64,000 bases of DNA from Mycobacterium sp. E2733 (GTDB lineage Bacteria; Actinomycetota; Actinomycetes; Mycobacteriales; Mycobacteriaceae): the NCBI RefSeq assembly GCF_001667585.1, contig NZ_LZJZ01000093.1, positions 1-64,000 on the forward strand, given 5' to 3'. Position numbers and translations under genes: made by a program. A model generated the notes under the pieces. The model searched no databases. It worked only from the letters and a program-made list of their open reading frames with translations, and was not told where the DNA came from. This document shows positions 20,001 through 27,782 of this stretch, in pieces. How positions within the stretch are numbered: position 1 is the stretch's first letter; every line of letters starts with the position of its first letter.

Positions 20001-20707
20001 TCGTCCCGTTCCACGACAACGTGATCAGTCAGTTCGAAGGCTATTGCCAACTCGCTGAGCTGGATTGGGAGCAGTACCGGCAGCGGTACGGCAACATCCA
20101 GCGGCTCGACCGCATCCTGGAGGCCGAGAACGACAGCGTGAACAATTACAAGGCGTCGAAGCAGGCCGACGTGCTGATGCTGTTCTACTTGCTGTCGTCG
20201 GACGAGTTGCTGGCCGTGTTCGGCCGGCTCGGCTACCGCTTCGCACCCGAGCAAATCCCCGAGACGGTGGACTACTACCTCGCGCGCACCTCGGACGGAT
20301 CGACGCTCAGCGCGCTCGTCCATGCGTGGGTGCTCACCCGCGCCAACCGGCATCACGCCATGAAGTACTTCTTGCAGGTACTGGCTTCCGACGTCGCCGA
20401 CATCCAAGGGGGCACCACGGCGGAAGGCATACACCTGGCCGCGATGGCCGGCAGCATCGATCTGCTGCAACGGTGTTTCACCGGCCTGGAAACCCGCAAC
20501 GACCGTCTGATCCTGAGCCCGCTCTGGCCGAAGGCGCTGGATCCCATCGAGTTTCCGTTCGTGTATCGCGGCCAGCGGCTGCACCTTCGCGTCAGCGGCC
20601 GGGCGGCCGAGCTGACCTCCGAGGCGGGCAACAACGCAGCGGTCGAGGTGGAATGCCGGGGCCGGCTGCAGCACCTGCTGCCCGGGCACTCGGTCGAGGT
20701 GGCCTGA
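17027..20707 (+). CDS. otsB1: Trehalose-phosphatase / GH65 fusion protein (OtsB1, Rv2006-like)
   Basis: A 1226-residue three-part protein. Residues 1-170 are a HAD beta-phosphoglucomutase-like domain whose first motif reads LGLDCVV, so the nucleophile Asp of DxDG appears replaced by Gly. Residues about 180-425 are a trehalose-6-phosphate phosphatase domain with FLDFDGTLSE and VISGRD. Residues about 440-1226 are a GH65 domain (trehalose/maltose/kojibiose phosphorylase family) with the acid region GPDEFHSG followed by DNNAYTN. Rv2006 has the same layout. The start is GTG at 17027 with no good Shine-Dalgarno, possibly leaderless. It likely works in trehalose or disaccharide turnover under stress. 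Confidence 0.85.
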   Translation: MSEWPITVDRRYHDAVVLGLDCVVAEPVPGVVEARVSTAGFLQRLRDVGVATAVYSSTRDCEAMLRAAGLEELVGVAVGAADTAEQVDAALTMAVTRLGVRPVRCAIIDCADAGVAAGRDGGFRLIIGLERNGGADELLSCGADTVIADLAEISVWRGGTPLSRVADAMGVYSQLRELVASRRPAVFLDFDGTLSEIAAQPESASLVEGALEALRALAAECPVAVISGRDLGDLRRRVLVDGIWYAGGHGFELVAPDGAHHENAAAIGATGALTRAAERLADLLRDVPGVQLEHKRFGVAVHYRNVDPEQVDRVIATARKLGRSQCLRVTMGRRVIELRPSLDWDKGRTVNWILEHIQKTSPGAVLPIYVGGDITDEDAFDAVQFDGVGIALRYTEDGDRPSAALFSLADPPAVCEFLRRLADDLHAAATAPNGPWEVVFEGYDPKYERLRETLCTVGNGYVATRGCVPEATAAEAHYPGTYAAGVYNTLADRISGRTVENESLVNLPNWLSLTFRINGGEWFHVDDTELLFYRQTFDLRHATLIRALRFRDGAGQITTMTQERFASMDQPHVLAMRTTIVAENWSGTLEFRSLLDGSVRNNMVERYRSLSSMHLASPVIDESADDAVILRTETTQSRIAIAVAARSTVWCGDARALAQYKVVRETDSGGHDIQIALATGQSVTCEKIATIFTSRDSAISEPASTAQLHLDAAGRYAELHRQHARAWELLWEQCTIGLPDGPDELRILRLHLVHLLQTISPHTAELDAGVPARGLHGEAYRGHVFWDSLFVAPVLNIRMPNVARSLLLYRYRRLPEARRAARRAGYLGAMYPWQSGSDGREVSQELHLNPQSGRWNPDASARAHHVGLAIAYNTWQHYQVTGDRQFLVNYGAEMLLEIARFWVGLANFDESRGRYTITGVIGPDEFHSGYPGKEYDGIDNNAYTNVMAVWAILRAMDALDLLPLRNRLDLVRKIDLTSDELVRWDHVTRRMFVPFHDNVISQFEGYCQLAELDWEQYRQRYGNIQRLDRILEAENDSVNNYKASKQADVLMLFYLLSSDELLAVFGRLGYRFAPEQIPETVDYYLARTSDGSTLSALVHAWVLTRANRHHAMKYFLQVLASDVADIQGGTTAEGIHLAAMAGSIDLLQRCFTGLETRNDRLILSPLWPKALDPIEFPFVYRGQRLHLRVSGRAAELTSEAGNNAAVEVECRGRLQHLLPGHSVEVA

Positions 20708-20830
20708 CGCCCCGGTGACCAATGCCCCGGAACGCGGGTCGAACGGCCCTGCTCAACCGGGCCTTCCCGCCATAACGTGGTTGGGACGGGCCCTCGGCGC
20801 CCCGGTTAGTCAGTCATACAGGAGGACTCG

Positions 20831-21637
20831 ATGAACAATCCGCAGTCGTCGCAGCGGATCGTGGTAGGTATCGACGGCTCGGATGCCGCGATCAATGCGG
20901 CCAAATGGGCGGCCGCCGAGGCCGTCAGCCGCAACATCCCGCTACGGCTGATCCATGCCATCCCGAGACGTTATGCGGATGACGACAGCTTGGACGTCGA
21001 ATACGCCCAATCGTCGTTGCGCGCCGCCGATGCGGCGCTGCAGGCCATGGGGACGCCGGTCAAGGTCGAGTGCGACATCGTGCGCGATTCCTCGGAGAGC
21101 GCGTTGATCGACGAATCCCGGGACGCCGCAATGGTGTGTGTGGGTTCGGTGGGGACGGGCTGGGTGGCCCGCAAGGTCCTCGGCTCGACCGCGCAGACGT
21201 TGGTGCAGAAGGCGCACTGCCCGGTGGCCGTCATCCGCAGCAGCCGCGACGGCGCCGAGCCGGAGGGTGGATACATTGCCGTTGCCGTCGAGGAATCGGC
21301 CCGCAACGACGCGGTGCTCGAGCACGGCTTCCGGGAGGCGCGCCTTCGTGACGCACCGATCTTGGCGATGGGTGTCTGGCGGTGGGGCCTCGGCGAGATT
21401 CCCTACCGCCAGCTGGATCAGCGACTCGGCCCATGGGTATCGCAGCATAGCCAGGTGCACGTCCAACCCGCCGCGGCGAGGCGCGGGGCTGCCGAGTTCC
21501 TCACGCGTACAAAGGAACCCGTTCAGCTCGCGGTCGTGGGCAGCGACGATGCCGACAAGGTCGCCCGTATGGTCGGGCCGATCACCCCGCATCCCGGCGG
21601 CCATACGGGATGTTCGGTGCTCGTCATCCGTGACTGA
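20831..21637 (+). CDS. Universal stress protein, tandem domains (Rv3134c-like)
   Basis: A 268-residue two-domain USP. The first domain has VVGIDGSDAA and the glycine-rich loop VGSVGTGWVARKVLGSTAQ. The second domain (from about residue 145) is degenerate, with VAVEESARND and no G-x2-G loop, as in Rv3134c, which is also 268 residues. An AGGAGG lies 6 bp before the ATG. The 123 bp upstream region contains TTGGGACGGGCCCTC, only a poor DosR-like match. It is transcribed toward the convergent STAS gene. Confidence 0.85.
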   Translation: MNNPQSSQRIVVGIDGSDAAINAAKWAAAEAVSRNIPLRLIHAIPRRYADDDSLDVEYAQSSLRAADAALQAMGTPVKVECDIVRDSSESALIDESRDAAMVCVGSVGTGWVARKVLGSTAQTLVQKAHCPVAVIRSSRDGAEPEGGYIAVAVEESARNDAVLEHGFREARLRDAPILAMGVWRWGLGEIPYRQLDQRLGPWVSQHSQVHVQPAAARRGAAEFLTRTKEPVQLAVVGSDDADKVARMVGPITPHPGGHTGCSVLVIRD

Positions 21638-21639
21638 GG

Positions 21640-22008
21640 CTATCCGGCTGCCCATTGGGTCGCACGGTCAAGCTCGTCGAGCCCGAACACGGCGATCTCG
21701 CCGGGAACCATCCACGCCAGTGCGTGCAGGACGGGGGCTACCCAATCTTTGTCGGAAACCACCGCGATCCGCTTGAACGCCGAATGGTGCGGCAGGACGG
21801 TGCCGAAGCCCAGCTTGAGATCCTCGAGGAATCCACCCGGCCCGAAACCCTCGTAGTCGGACGCGATGACCTCGACGATCCTGACCTCGCCGGTTGCGAG
21901 CACCTGGTCTATTTCGGGCTTGAAGTCGCGCAGCTCGTCACCGCGCAGCCGGCCCGACACGCGGATGCCGATCACTTTCTCCGGCATGTCCGGGAGCAGC
22001 TCGATCAT
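21640..22008 (-). CDS. SpoIIAA-like STAS domain protein
   Basis: A 122-residue protein with the SpoIIAA-like/STAS fold (DUF3478 type): ELLPDMPEKVIGIRVSGRL at the N-terminus, a central GPGGFLEDLKLGF and FKRIAVVSDKDW, and a C-terminal VFGLDELDRATQW. Such proteins are small cytosolic modules often found beside stress genes; their partner is unknown. It follows the USP by 31 bp on the same strand and is probably the last gene of the GNAT-USP-STAS operon. Confidence 0.75.
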   Translation of the reverse strand: MIELLPDMPEKVIGIRVSGRLRGDELRDFKPEIDQVLATGEVRIVEVIASDYEGFGPGGFLEDLKLGFGTVLPHHSAFKRIAVVSDKDWVAPVLHALAWMVPGEIAVFGLDELDRATQWAAG

Positions 22009-22039
22009 CTGACAGCCTCCTTGGCGGCACGGGTTGACG

Positions 22040-22918
22040 TCAGCGGACCACCAGCACGGGCACCCGGGCCGACTGTGCCACCGCCGAACTCACCGAGCCG
22101 AGCAGCATCCCGGGAAACCCGCCACGGCCGCGGCTGCCGACCACCACCAGTTGGGCGTTTTCGGATTCCTTCAGCAGCCATTCGGACGGCTTGTCGCAGA
22201 ACAGTTTCCGCTCGACAGGCACGTCGGGATAGCGTTCTTGCCAGCCGGCCAGCCGCTCGGCGAGGATCTCGCGCGCCTCCTGCTCCCGGTCATGCCAGTC
22301 CATGCCGAGGATGGGGAACACGCCCACGTCGCTCCATACGTGCACTGCCACCAGCCCCACCCCTCGGCGCGAGGCTTCGTCAAAGGCCAGGGCGGTCGCC
22401 TCTTCGGACGCAGGGGATCCGTCGATGCCCAGCACCACGGGCGCGTCGGAATCCGGGGCCGCCCGTTCGCCGGTGTGAATGACCGCGACGGGGCAATGGG
22501 CGTAGTGCACGAGCCCCGTGGTCACGGAGCCCAGCAGCAGGCGGCCCACAGCTCCGAGTCCCTGGTTTCCGGCAACGAGCACCACGGCCTCCTTGGATGC
22601 CTCGATCAGCCCTGGGACGATGGCCGAATACACGGTCTCGGTGTGGATTTCGGGCGATTCGGAGGCACCCAGGCTGGCGCTGAGCGTCTTGCGGGCCTGG
22701 TCGATCACATGCTGAGCGCTGTCCTGTTGCCAGTCGGGCATCTCCGCATACAGTTGCCCCACCGGCCAGCCGACCACGATGGGCGGAACGACGTACATCA
22801 GCGTGATGGGCAGGTCACGCATGATGGCCTCGCGTGTCCCCCAGGCGACGGCCGCGTCGGACGCGGCCGACCCGTCGACACACACCAGGACCCCGTATTT
22901 TTTCGCCTTATCCGTCAT
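22040..22918 (-). CDS. Universal stress protein, tandem USP domains
   Basis: A 292-residue USP with two complete domains. VCVDGSAASD opens the first and [11 protein letters not shown] the second. ATP loops are GNQGLGAVGRLLLGS and GSRGRGGFPGMLLGS. It is close in design to Rv2005c/Rv1996. The first domain has VCVDG instead of VGIDG. It sits 11 bp downstream of the GNAT gene, and so should share its DosR-box promoter at 23501. Confidence 0.88.
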   Translation of the reverse strand: MTDKAKKYGVLVCVDGSAASDAAVAWGTREAIMRDLPITLMYVVPPIVVGWPVGQLYAEMPDWQQDSAQHVIDQARKTLSASLGASESPEIHTETVYSAIVPGLIEASKEAVVLVAGNQGLGAVGRLLLGSVTTGLVHYAHCPVAVIHTGERAAPDSDAPVVLGIDGSPASEEATALAFDEASRRGVGLVAVHVWSDVGVFPILGMDWHDREQEAREILAERLAGWQERYPDVPVERKLFCDKPSEWLLKESENAQLVVVGSRGRGGFPGMLLGSVSSAVAQSARVPVLVVR

Positions 22919-22929
22919 TGTCCGCTCCT

Positions 22930-23463
22930 CTACGTCGGCGTCTCGTCGAATTGGGGTAGGTCGATCTCGAGGTGGCGAATATTCCCGTAATCGATTGGCC
23001 TGCAGGGCCAGCCGAGATCGAAGAAGACCGTGAGCATGAGGTGGTTCTCGCCGAGGACATCCGCGGTGAACCGTCCGATTCCGTGGGCCCGAGCGATCGG
23101 GGCCAGGTGCTTGAGCAGGGCAGTGCCCACACCCACGGAATGGTCTTGGTGAGCGACCACGACCGCGACCTCGGCCACCATCGGGTCGTCGGCGACCACG
23201 TAATGAGCCACGCCGATCAGCCGGTCGGCGTCGAAGGCACCCAGAGCGTACAACCCGTCCGCGGGCTCGGTCAGCTTCGCGACGAGCTCGCGCAGCGGCG
23301 ACAGCTGCAGCGTGAAGAAACGGAAGTATCGGTCGTGGTCGGACAGGTGTTGATGCAGCGCCGAAACGGCGTCGGCGTCGGCGACGGTCAAGGGACGCAA
23401 CATCACCAGGCGTCCGTCGAGCAGCCGAGCGGTAGCGGCGACCTCCACCGATCGATTACTCAC
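22930..23463 (-). CDS. GNAT-family N-acetyltransferase
   Basis: A 177-residue single GNAT domain (MLRPLTVADADAV, then GVAHYVV and the CoA-binding turn HSVGVGTALL). It resembles the acetyltransferase domain of mycobacterial acetate/propionate protein acetyltransferases but has no attached nucleotide-binding domain. The GTG at 23463 is preferred because the DosR box at 23501-23515 lies between it and the next upstream ATGs (23517, 23529). A transcript from that box would not include those codons. The substrate is unknown. Confidence 0.75.
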   Translation of the reverse strand: MSNRSVEVAATARLLDGRLVMLRPLTVADADAVSALHQHLSDHDRYFRFFTLQLSPLRELVAKLTEPADGLYALGAFDADRLIGVAHYVVADDPMVAEVAVVVAHQDHSVGVGTALLKHLAPIARAHGIGRFTADVLGENHLMLTVFFDLGWPCRPIDYGNIRHLEIDLPQFDETPT

Positions 23464-23500
23464 AATGCCCGACGATATTCGGCGGCGGCGCGGTCGGGCA

Positions 23501-23515
23501 GGGCCGTTAGACCCC
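23501..23515 (-). promoter_or_regulatory. DosR box upstream of GNAT-USP-STAS operon
   Basis: GGGCCGTTAGACCCC is a strong DosR-box match. It lies 38 bp upstream of the GTG start at 23463 and just after the devS stop codon. A second, half-like CATTGGTCCCG follows at about 23527. Confidence 0.72.
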
Positions 23516-23550
23516 ATGGCCCCTCCCATTGGTCCCGTTCGAGGCGACCG

Positions 23551-25302
23551 CTATTGATCGATGAGCGGCGCGACCCAGTGGACCCGCGTACCGCCGTCGG
23601 GTGGGCCGGCGATCTCGCAGGAACCGCCCAGTTGTTCGGCGCGCCGCTTCATGTTGGCCAGGCCGCTGCGCCGCGAGTTGCCGGCGGGTATGCCGGAGCC
23701 GTTGTCGATGATGTCGAGGCTGAACATGTCGGCGACGCTGATCTCGACGGTCACGCGCGACGCGCCGGAATGCCGCAGGGCATTGCTGACGGCTTCCGCG
23801 GTCACCGCCTCGGCGTGGTCGGCAAGCTCTCCGCCGACCGCGGTCATCGGTCCGTGCATCCGCACGGTTGTCACGATGTCCCGGTCCTCGGTCAGGTCGG
23901 CAACCACCTGCTGGATGCGATGCCGGAAGTCGCCGTTCCGGCCCGGCGGCGATTTCAGCTGGAAGATCGTGGTGCGAATCTCCTCGATGATCGTTTGCAG
24001 GTCGTCGAGCGTGCGGTTGAGCCGATCGATCACCTCCGGGGAACGCGCCCGGGCCAACGTGCCCTGCAAGTCCATGCCGGCGGCGAAAAGCCGCTGGATG
24101 ACGTGGTCGTGCAGGTCGTGCGCGATGCGTTCGCGCTCGGCCAGGATGGTCAGCCGGCGCGCGTCGTCACGGGCCGACGCGAGCACGAGCGCAATCGCCG
24201 CGTGCGTGGCGAAGTCGCTGACCAGGTCGAGGTAGCTCTCGTCGAAGGGCGGCTGGTCGGCGCCGCGGGCGATGGCGATCACGCCGACGACTTCGTCGTG
24301 GGCGCGTAGCGGCATGAGGATGGCCGGACGCTGCCCGACATCGGTGAACGCCTGAATCGGGTACTGCAGGGTCTCGGTGATCAGCGGTTGGCCGGAGCGG
24401 AACACGGCGCCACTGGTCGACGCGTCCACCGGGACGCGCTGGCCGACCACCTCGGCGGCGTGCCGCCCCACCGCCGCCGAGACCACCAGCGTGTCGACCT
24501 CGTCGTCGGGCAGGTCGGGGTCGGCGGGCACCAGGACGATCGCCTGCTCGGCGTCGGTCAGCGCGCGGGCGCGGTCGGCGATCAACTGCAGCGGGCGCCG
24601 GTGCGGCTCGGCGCTGGACAGCAGCGCGGTGGTGATCTCGCGGCTGGCGTCCATCCACTTCACGGCGGTCCGCTCGCGCTCGAACACCCGCGCGTTGTCG
24701 ATGGCGACGGCGGCGGCGAACGCCAGCGCCCGGGCGGCCACCTCGTCGGAGTCGGAGAACACCCGCTTCGGATCGACGTGGGTGAGGTAAATGTTGCCGA
24801 ACACGGTGCCCCGGATGGTGATCGGCACCGCGAGGAATCCGCGCATCGGGGGGTGATGCTCGGGGAACCCGACCGCCGCCGGGTGGGAGGTCAGATCCGC
24901 CATGCGCAGGGCGGGCGTGTCCAGCAGCGAGAGGCTCAGGAGTCCCTTGCCCACCGGCAGGTGCCCGATCCGGGCCACCGTGTCGGCGTCCATCCCCTCG
25001 TGGACGAACGAGAGCAAGTTGCCCTCGGGATCGCGGATGGCCAGCGCTCCGTACGGGGCCGAGGTCAGCCTCCTGGCCGCGCCGATGATCCGGTGCAGCG
25101 TCTCGTCGAGGTCGAGGCCCGCGCCGATCTCGACAATGACACGCAGCAGTTGCTCCATTTGGTCGCGGGCCGCCAGCAACTCGTCGAGTTGCTCGTGCAT
25201 CCTGCTCACCAGCCCCCGCTGGCCAAGTCCGGCGAACGCCGAGCCGCTATCGTCGGTCGCCACCCGACAGACCTCCCGATGCTCAAGACACGACGTGATC
25301 AC
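23551..25302 (-). CDS. devS: GAF-domain sensor histidine kinase DevS/DosT
   Basis: A 583-residue hypoxia sensor kinase (DevS and DosT of M. tuberculosis are about 575). GAF-A is at about residues 60-205 and carries HHPPMRGF; the second His (residue 150) fits the proximal haem ligand, and VFGNIYLT includes the distal-pocket Tyr. GAF-B is at about 225-375. The dimerisation helix has ERIAHDLHDHVIQRLF with the phospho-His of DLHD at about residue 398. A HATPase domain follows (EAVSNALRHSG, DNGSGIP). No membrane segments are seen. It lies 84 bp after devR. Phosphotransfer to DevR is expected. Confidence 0.92.
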   Translation of the reverse strand: MITSCLEHREVCRVATDDSGSAFAGLGQRGLVSRMHEQLDELLAARDQMEQLLRVIVEIGAGLDLDETLHRIIGAARRLTSAPYGALAIRDPEGNLLSFVHEGMDADTVARIGHLPVGKGLLSLSLLDTPALRMADLTSHPAAVGFPEHHPPMRGFLAVPITIRGTVFGNIYLTHVDPKRVFSDSDEVAARALAFAAAVAIDNARVFERERTAVKWMDASREITTALLSSAEPHRRPLQLIADRARALTDAEQAIVLVPADPDLPDDEVDTLVVSAAVGRHAAEVVGQRVPVDASTSGAVFRSGQPLITETLQYPIQAFTDVGQRPAILMPLRAHDEVVGVIAIARGADQPPFDESYLDLVSDFATHAAIALVLASARDDARRLTILAERERIAHDLHDHVIQRLFAAGMDLQGTLARARSPEVIDRLNRTLDDLQTIIEEIRTTIFQLKSPPGRNGDFRHRIQQVVADLTEDRDIVTTVRMHGPMTAVGGELADHAEAVTAEAVSNALRHSGASRVTVEISVADMFSLDIIDNGSGIPAGNSRRSGLANMKRRAEQLGGSCEIAGPPDGGTRVHWVAPLIDQ

Positions 25303-25386
25303 AACTGCACGATCAGCCTAATCGCAAATTGTCAAGCGCCCAACCGAAGTGTTGTCGTCGATTTGCGTGCGTCTCGCGGCCGACCG

Positions 25387-26058
25387 CTAGTCGGGCGGCG
25401 TCGCGGGCGGCGTCTGGGCATGGCCGGGGTGCTGATCCAACTTGGACGCGAACACCGCCGCCTGGGTGCGGCGCTCCATGCCGAGCTTGGCCAGCAACCG
25501 CGACACGTAATTCTTCACCGTCTTCTCGGCGAGGAACATGCGGGCGGCGATCTGCCTGTTGGTCAGGCCCTCGCTGAGCAGCCCCAGCAGGGTTCGCTCC
25601 TGTTCGGTCAGCCCGGACAGTGGGTCTTCGCGCTCCGCCGCGCCGCGGAGCTTGGCCATCAGGGCGGCCGCCGCCCGGTTATCCAGCAGGGATTTGCCGG
25701 CGCCCACCTCCTTGATGGCGTGGGCAAGCTCCATCCCCTTGATGTCCTTGACCACGTAACCGCTGGCGCCGGCCAGGATCGCCTCCAGCATCGCTTCGTC
25801 GGAGGTGAACGACGTCAGCATCAGGCAGCGCAGGTCGGGGTGATCGGACACCAGGTCGCGGCAGAGCTCGATGCCGTTGCCGTCGGGAAGCCGCACGTCA
25901 AGCACGGCGACGTCGGGTTGCAGTGCCGGTATCCGTGCCTTCGCCTCGGAGACGGAGCCCGCCTCGCCGACGATCTCGAGCTCAGGGTCCGATGCCAGGA
26001 GATCCGCGAGGCCGCGCCGGACAACCTCATGGTCATCGACCAGGAAAACCTTGACCAT
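25387..26058 (-). CDS. devR: Dormancy response regulator DosR/DevR
   Basis: A 223-residue NarL/FixJ-type response regulator nearly identical to M. tuberculosis DosR along most of its length. The phospho-acceptor is Asp54 (VLDVRLPDG), with Thr82 and Lys104 in place. The C-terminal HTH keeps [11 protein letters not shown], including Lys179, Lys182 and Asn183, which contact the GGGAC half-site. The C-terminal tail is longer and Pro/His-rich. The start MVKVFLVDD at 26058 is conserved and has a GGAGGGGTTG-like Shine-Dalgarno. It lies 58 bp downstream of a USP in an Rv3134c-devR-devS-like order. Confidence 0.97.
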   Translation of the reverse strand: MVKVFLVDDHEVVRRGLADLLASDPELEIVGEAGSVSEAKARIPALQPDVAVLDVRLPDGNGIELCRDLVSDHPDLRCLMLTSFTSDEAMLEAILAGASGYVVKDIKGMELAHAIKEVGAGKSLLDNRAAAALMAKLRGAAEREDPLSGLTEQERTLLGLLSEGLTNRQIAARMFLAEKTVKNYVSRLLAKLGMERRTQAAVFASKLDQHPGHAQTPPATPPD

Positions 26059-26116
26059 CAACCCCTCCTGCCGGTCGCCCTCGGCCCAATATCCCACATT
26101 TCGCAATTATCCCACC

Positions 26117-26935
26117 TCACAAATGCTGCCGATTCACGATCAACAGCGAACAGTGCGCGTCCGCCATCACCGAACTGCCGACCGGTCCGACCAGTTCGGC
26201 AACGTGCTGACGGTCGCGGGCGCCGACGATCACCAGGCCCACGGGCCCGCGGTGTGCGGCCAGGTAGTCCAGCAGGCCGACGTGTACCGCCACCGATTCG
26301 ACCTGAAGCTGCGGATGGCGTCGCTTCCACCCGGACAGCCGGCGGTCGAGGTCGGCGAGCGCCCGGCGATCGGCCTCGGTGTCACCGTGTTCGAGTGGGC
26401 CCGTTCGCCGCGAGACGACCGCCTGCAGGGCGGCCCCGCGCAGCACCGCCTCTTCGATGGCGGCGCCCAGCAGAACCGAGTCCGGGGAACCGTCTATCTC
26501 GACGACCGCTTTTTCTGCGGGTTGCCGGCGGTGGTCGTCGTGGGCCCGGACGATCGCGACCGGGCAGCGCGCCGATATGGCCAGCGCCGCGGCGGTGGAG
26601 CCGACCCGGCCCGGTTGAAAGTGGCGCAGCCCGACGGCGCCCACGCAGACCATGGCGGCCGACGCCGACGCGCGAATCAGCGACCCGACCGCGGGTCCGT
26701 GGACGATCTCCGTCTCGACCTCCACCGGCTTGCCCGCGGCCTGGATCGCCGTCGCCGCCTGGCGGACCGCCATCTCCGGGGTTTGTTCGCCGTCCCCGGG
26801 CTCGGTCGCGCAGAGCAGGCGTAGCGGAACGTCGCGACTCACCGCCTCGTCGACCGCCCACAGGGCCGCGCGTATCGCCGCTTTGGAACCGTCGATACCG
26901 GCAACGATCGACTCGGCTCTGGCTGGCTGTGTCAT
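26117..26935 (-). CDS. Universal stress protein upstream of devR (Rv3134c position)
   Basis: A 272-residue two-domain USP in the place held by Rv3134c in M. tuberculosis. The first domain starts VAGIDGSKAA and has VGAVGLRHFQPGRVGSTAA, an Rv3134c-like loop without the standard GxxGxG. The second domain (from residue 145) opens with VVEIDGSPDS. The start MTQPARAES at 26935 is 4 bp after the stop of the preceding USP, so the two are translationally linked. It likely shares the DosR box at 27768. Confidence 0.85.
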   Translation of the reverse strand: MTQPARAESIVAGIDGSKAAIRAALWAVDEAVSRDVPLRLLCATEPGDGEQTPEMAVRQAATAIQAAGKPVEVETEIVHGPAVGSLIRASASAAMVCVGAVGLRHFQPGRVGSTAAALAISARCPVAIVRAHDDHRRQPAEKAVVEIDGSPDSVLLGAAIEEAVLRGAALQAVVSRRTGPLEHGDTEADRRALADLDRRLSGWKRRHPQLQVESVAVHVGLLDYLAAHRGPVGLVIVGARDRQHVAELVGPVGSSVMADAHCSLLIVNRQHL

Positions 26936-26939
26936 CGTC

Positions 26940-27710
26940 TCAGTGGCGCACCACAAGCACCGAGCAGTCGGGATAGCCGACGATCGGATGACAGTTCGGG
27001 GTGGCCAGCGCGGCCATCCCCTGGGCATCGGCACTGCCCACCACCGCCAGTTCGATTGCGGTGCCGGGCGTTCCGTGGTGTTTCGGGCCGGTCCCCGCGG
27101 CGACGGTCTGGACTGGGACGTCCGGGTAACGACGCACCCAGCTGTTCAGTCGCCGGTCGATCTGGCGCACGGTCGCGTGGCGGCGTCGCCCTTCCTCCAT
27201 GGCCTGGTGCACCACCTCGTCGTTGCCGGGCTCGTCGTTGAGCACCACGGCGATCACACCGAGCTCCGTCGGCGACCCGTCAGGATTGGTACGGACGATC
27301 GCGACCGGGCAATGCGCGCGCTCCACCAGGCCCGTGGCTGTCGGGCCCAGCAGTCCGTCGGAGGCCCATCCGCGCCTGGCGGTGCCGACACAAACCAGGG
27401 CCGCGTCGTGCGATTGGTTGATCAACGCCTCCGCGGGGTCCCCGGAGACGATCGCCGTCTCGATCTCGACCGGCTTCCGCTCGCTCTGTATCGCGCACTC
27501 CGCCTGAGCCAGCGCTATTTCGCCGCGTTCGACTTCCCATTCGGCACTCGGCCCCGATCCGATGGGCCCTAGCCTGGGCGGGATGACATACACCAGGCGA
27601 AGTGGGAGCTGCCGGCCAATTGCCTCGTCGATCGCCCACTTCGCCGCGTTGACCGCGGCTTTCGAGCCGTTGACACCCACGATCACCGCCTTGGCGTCCA
27701 GCTGGCTCAT
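26940..27710 (-). CDS. Universal stress protein with Asp-to-Asn change in the ATP motif
   Basis: A 256-residue USP. The first domain opens IVGVNGSKAA, where nearly all USPs in this window have GIDGS; the Asp that contacts ATP in Rv2623-type proteins is Asn here. Its glycine loop VGTARRGWASDGLLGPTAT is also atypical. The second domain is shortened and lacks a GxxGxG loop. It may not bind ATP. A DosR box is 58 bp upstream, making this the first gene of the USP-USP-devR-devS unit. Confidence 0.82.
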   Translation of the reverse strand: MSQLDAKAVIVGVNGSKAAVNAAKWAIDEAIGRQLPLRLVYVIPPRLGPIGSGPSAEWEVERGEIALAQAECAIQSERKPVEIETAIVSGDPAEALINQSHDAALVCVGTARRGWASDGLLGPTATGLVERAHCPVAIVRTNPDGSPTELGVIAVVLNDEPGNDEVVHQAMEEGRRRHATVRQIDRRLNSWVRRYPDVPVQTVAAGTGPKHHGTPGTAIELAVVGSADAQGMAALATPNCHPIVGYPDCSVLVVRH

Positions 27711-27767
27711 CTCGGCTCCTGATTGTTCCGATCACTCCAGGCTATTGCGGCGACGCCCGCTGTGCAC

Positions 27768-27782
27768 GGGCCGTTAGGCCTC
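27768..27782 (-). promoter_or_regulatory. DosR box upstream of USP-USP-devR-devS
   Basis: GGGCCGTTAGGCCTC is a strong DosR-box match located 58 bp upstream of the USP start at 27710. It touches the pfkB stop codon. It implies autoregulation of devR-devS, as known for the Rv3134c promoter. Confidence 0.72.

Noticed and set aside
18803-20722. Minus-strand open frame of 639 codons opposite the OtsB1-like gene
   Set aside because: Shadow frame of a gene with intact GH65 motifs; no motifs of its own.
20741-20800. GC palindromes and TTGGGACGGGCCCTC upstream of the USP at 20831
   Set aside because: The half-sites are not at DosR spacing; not strong enough to call.
24388-26976. Plus-strand open frame of 862 codons opposite devS and devR
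   Set aside because: It is a GC-rich antisense shadow of two genes with clear domain motifs; its sequence has no recognisable family and odd composition.
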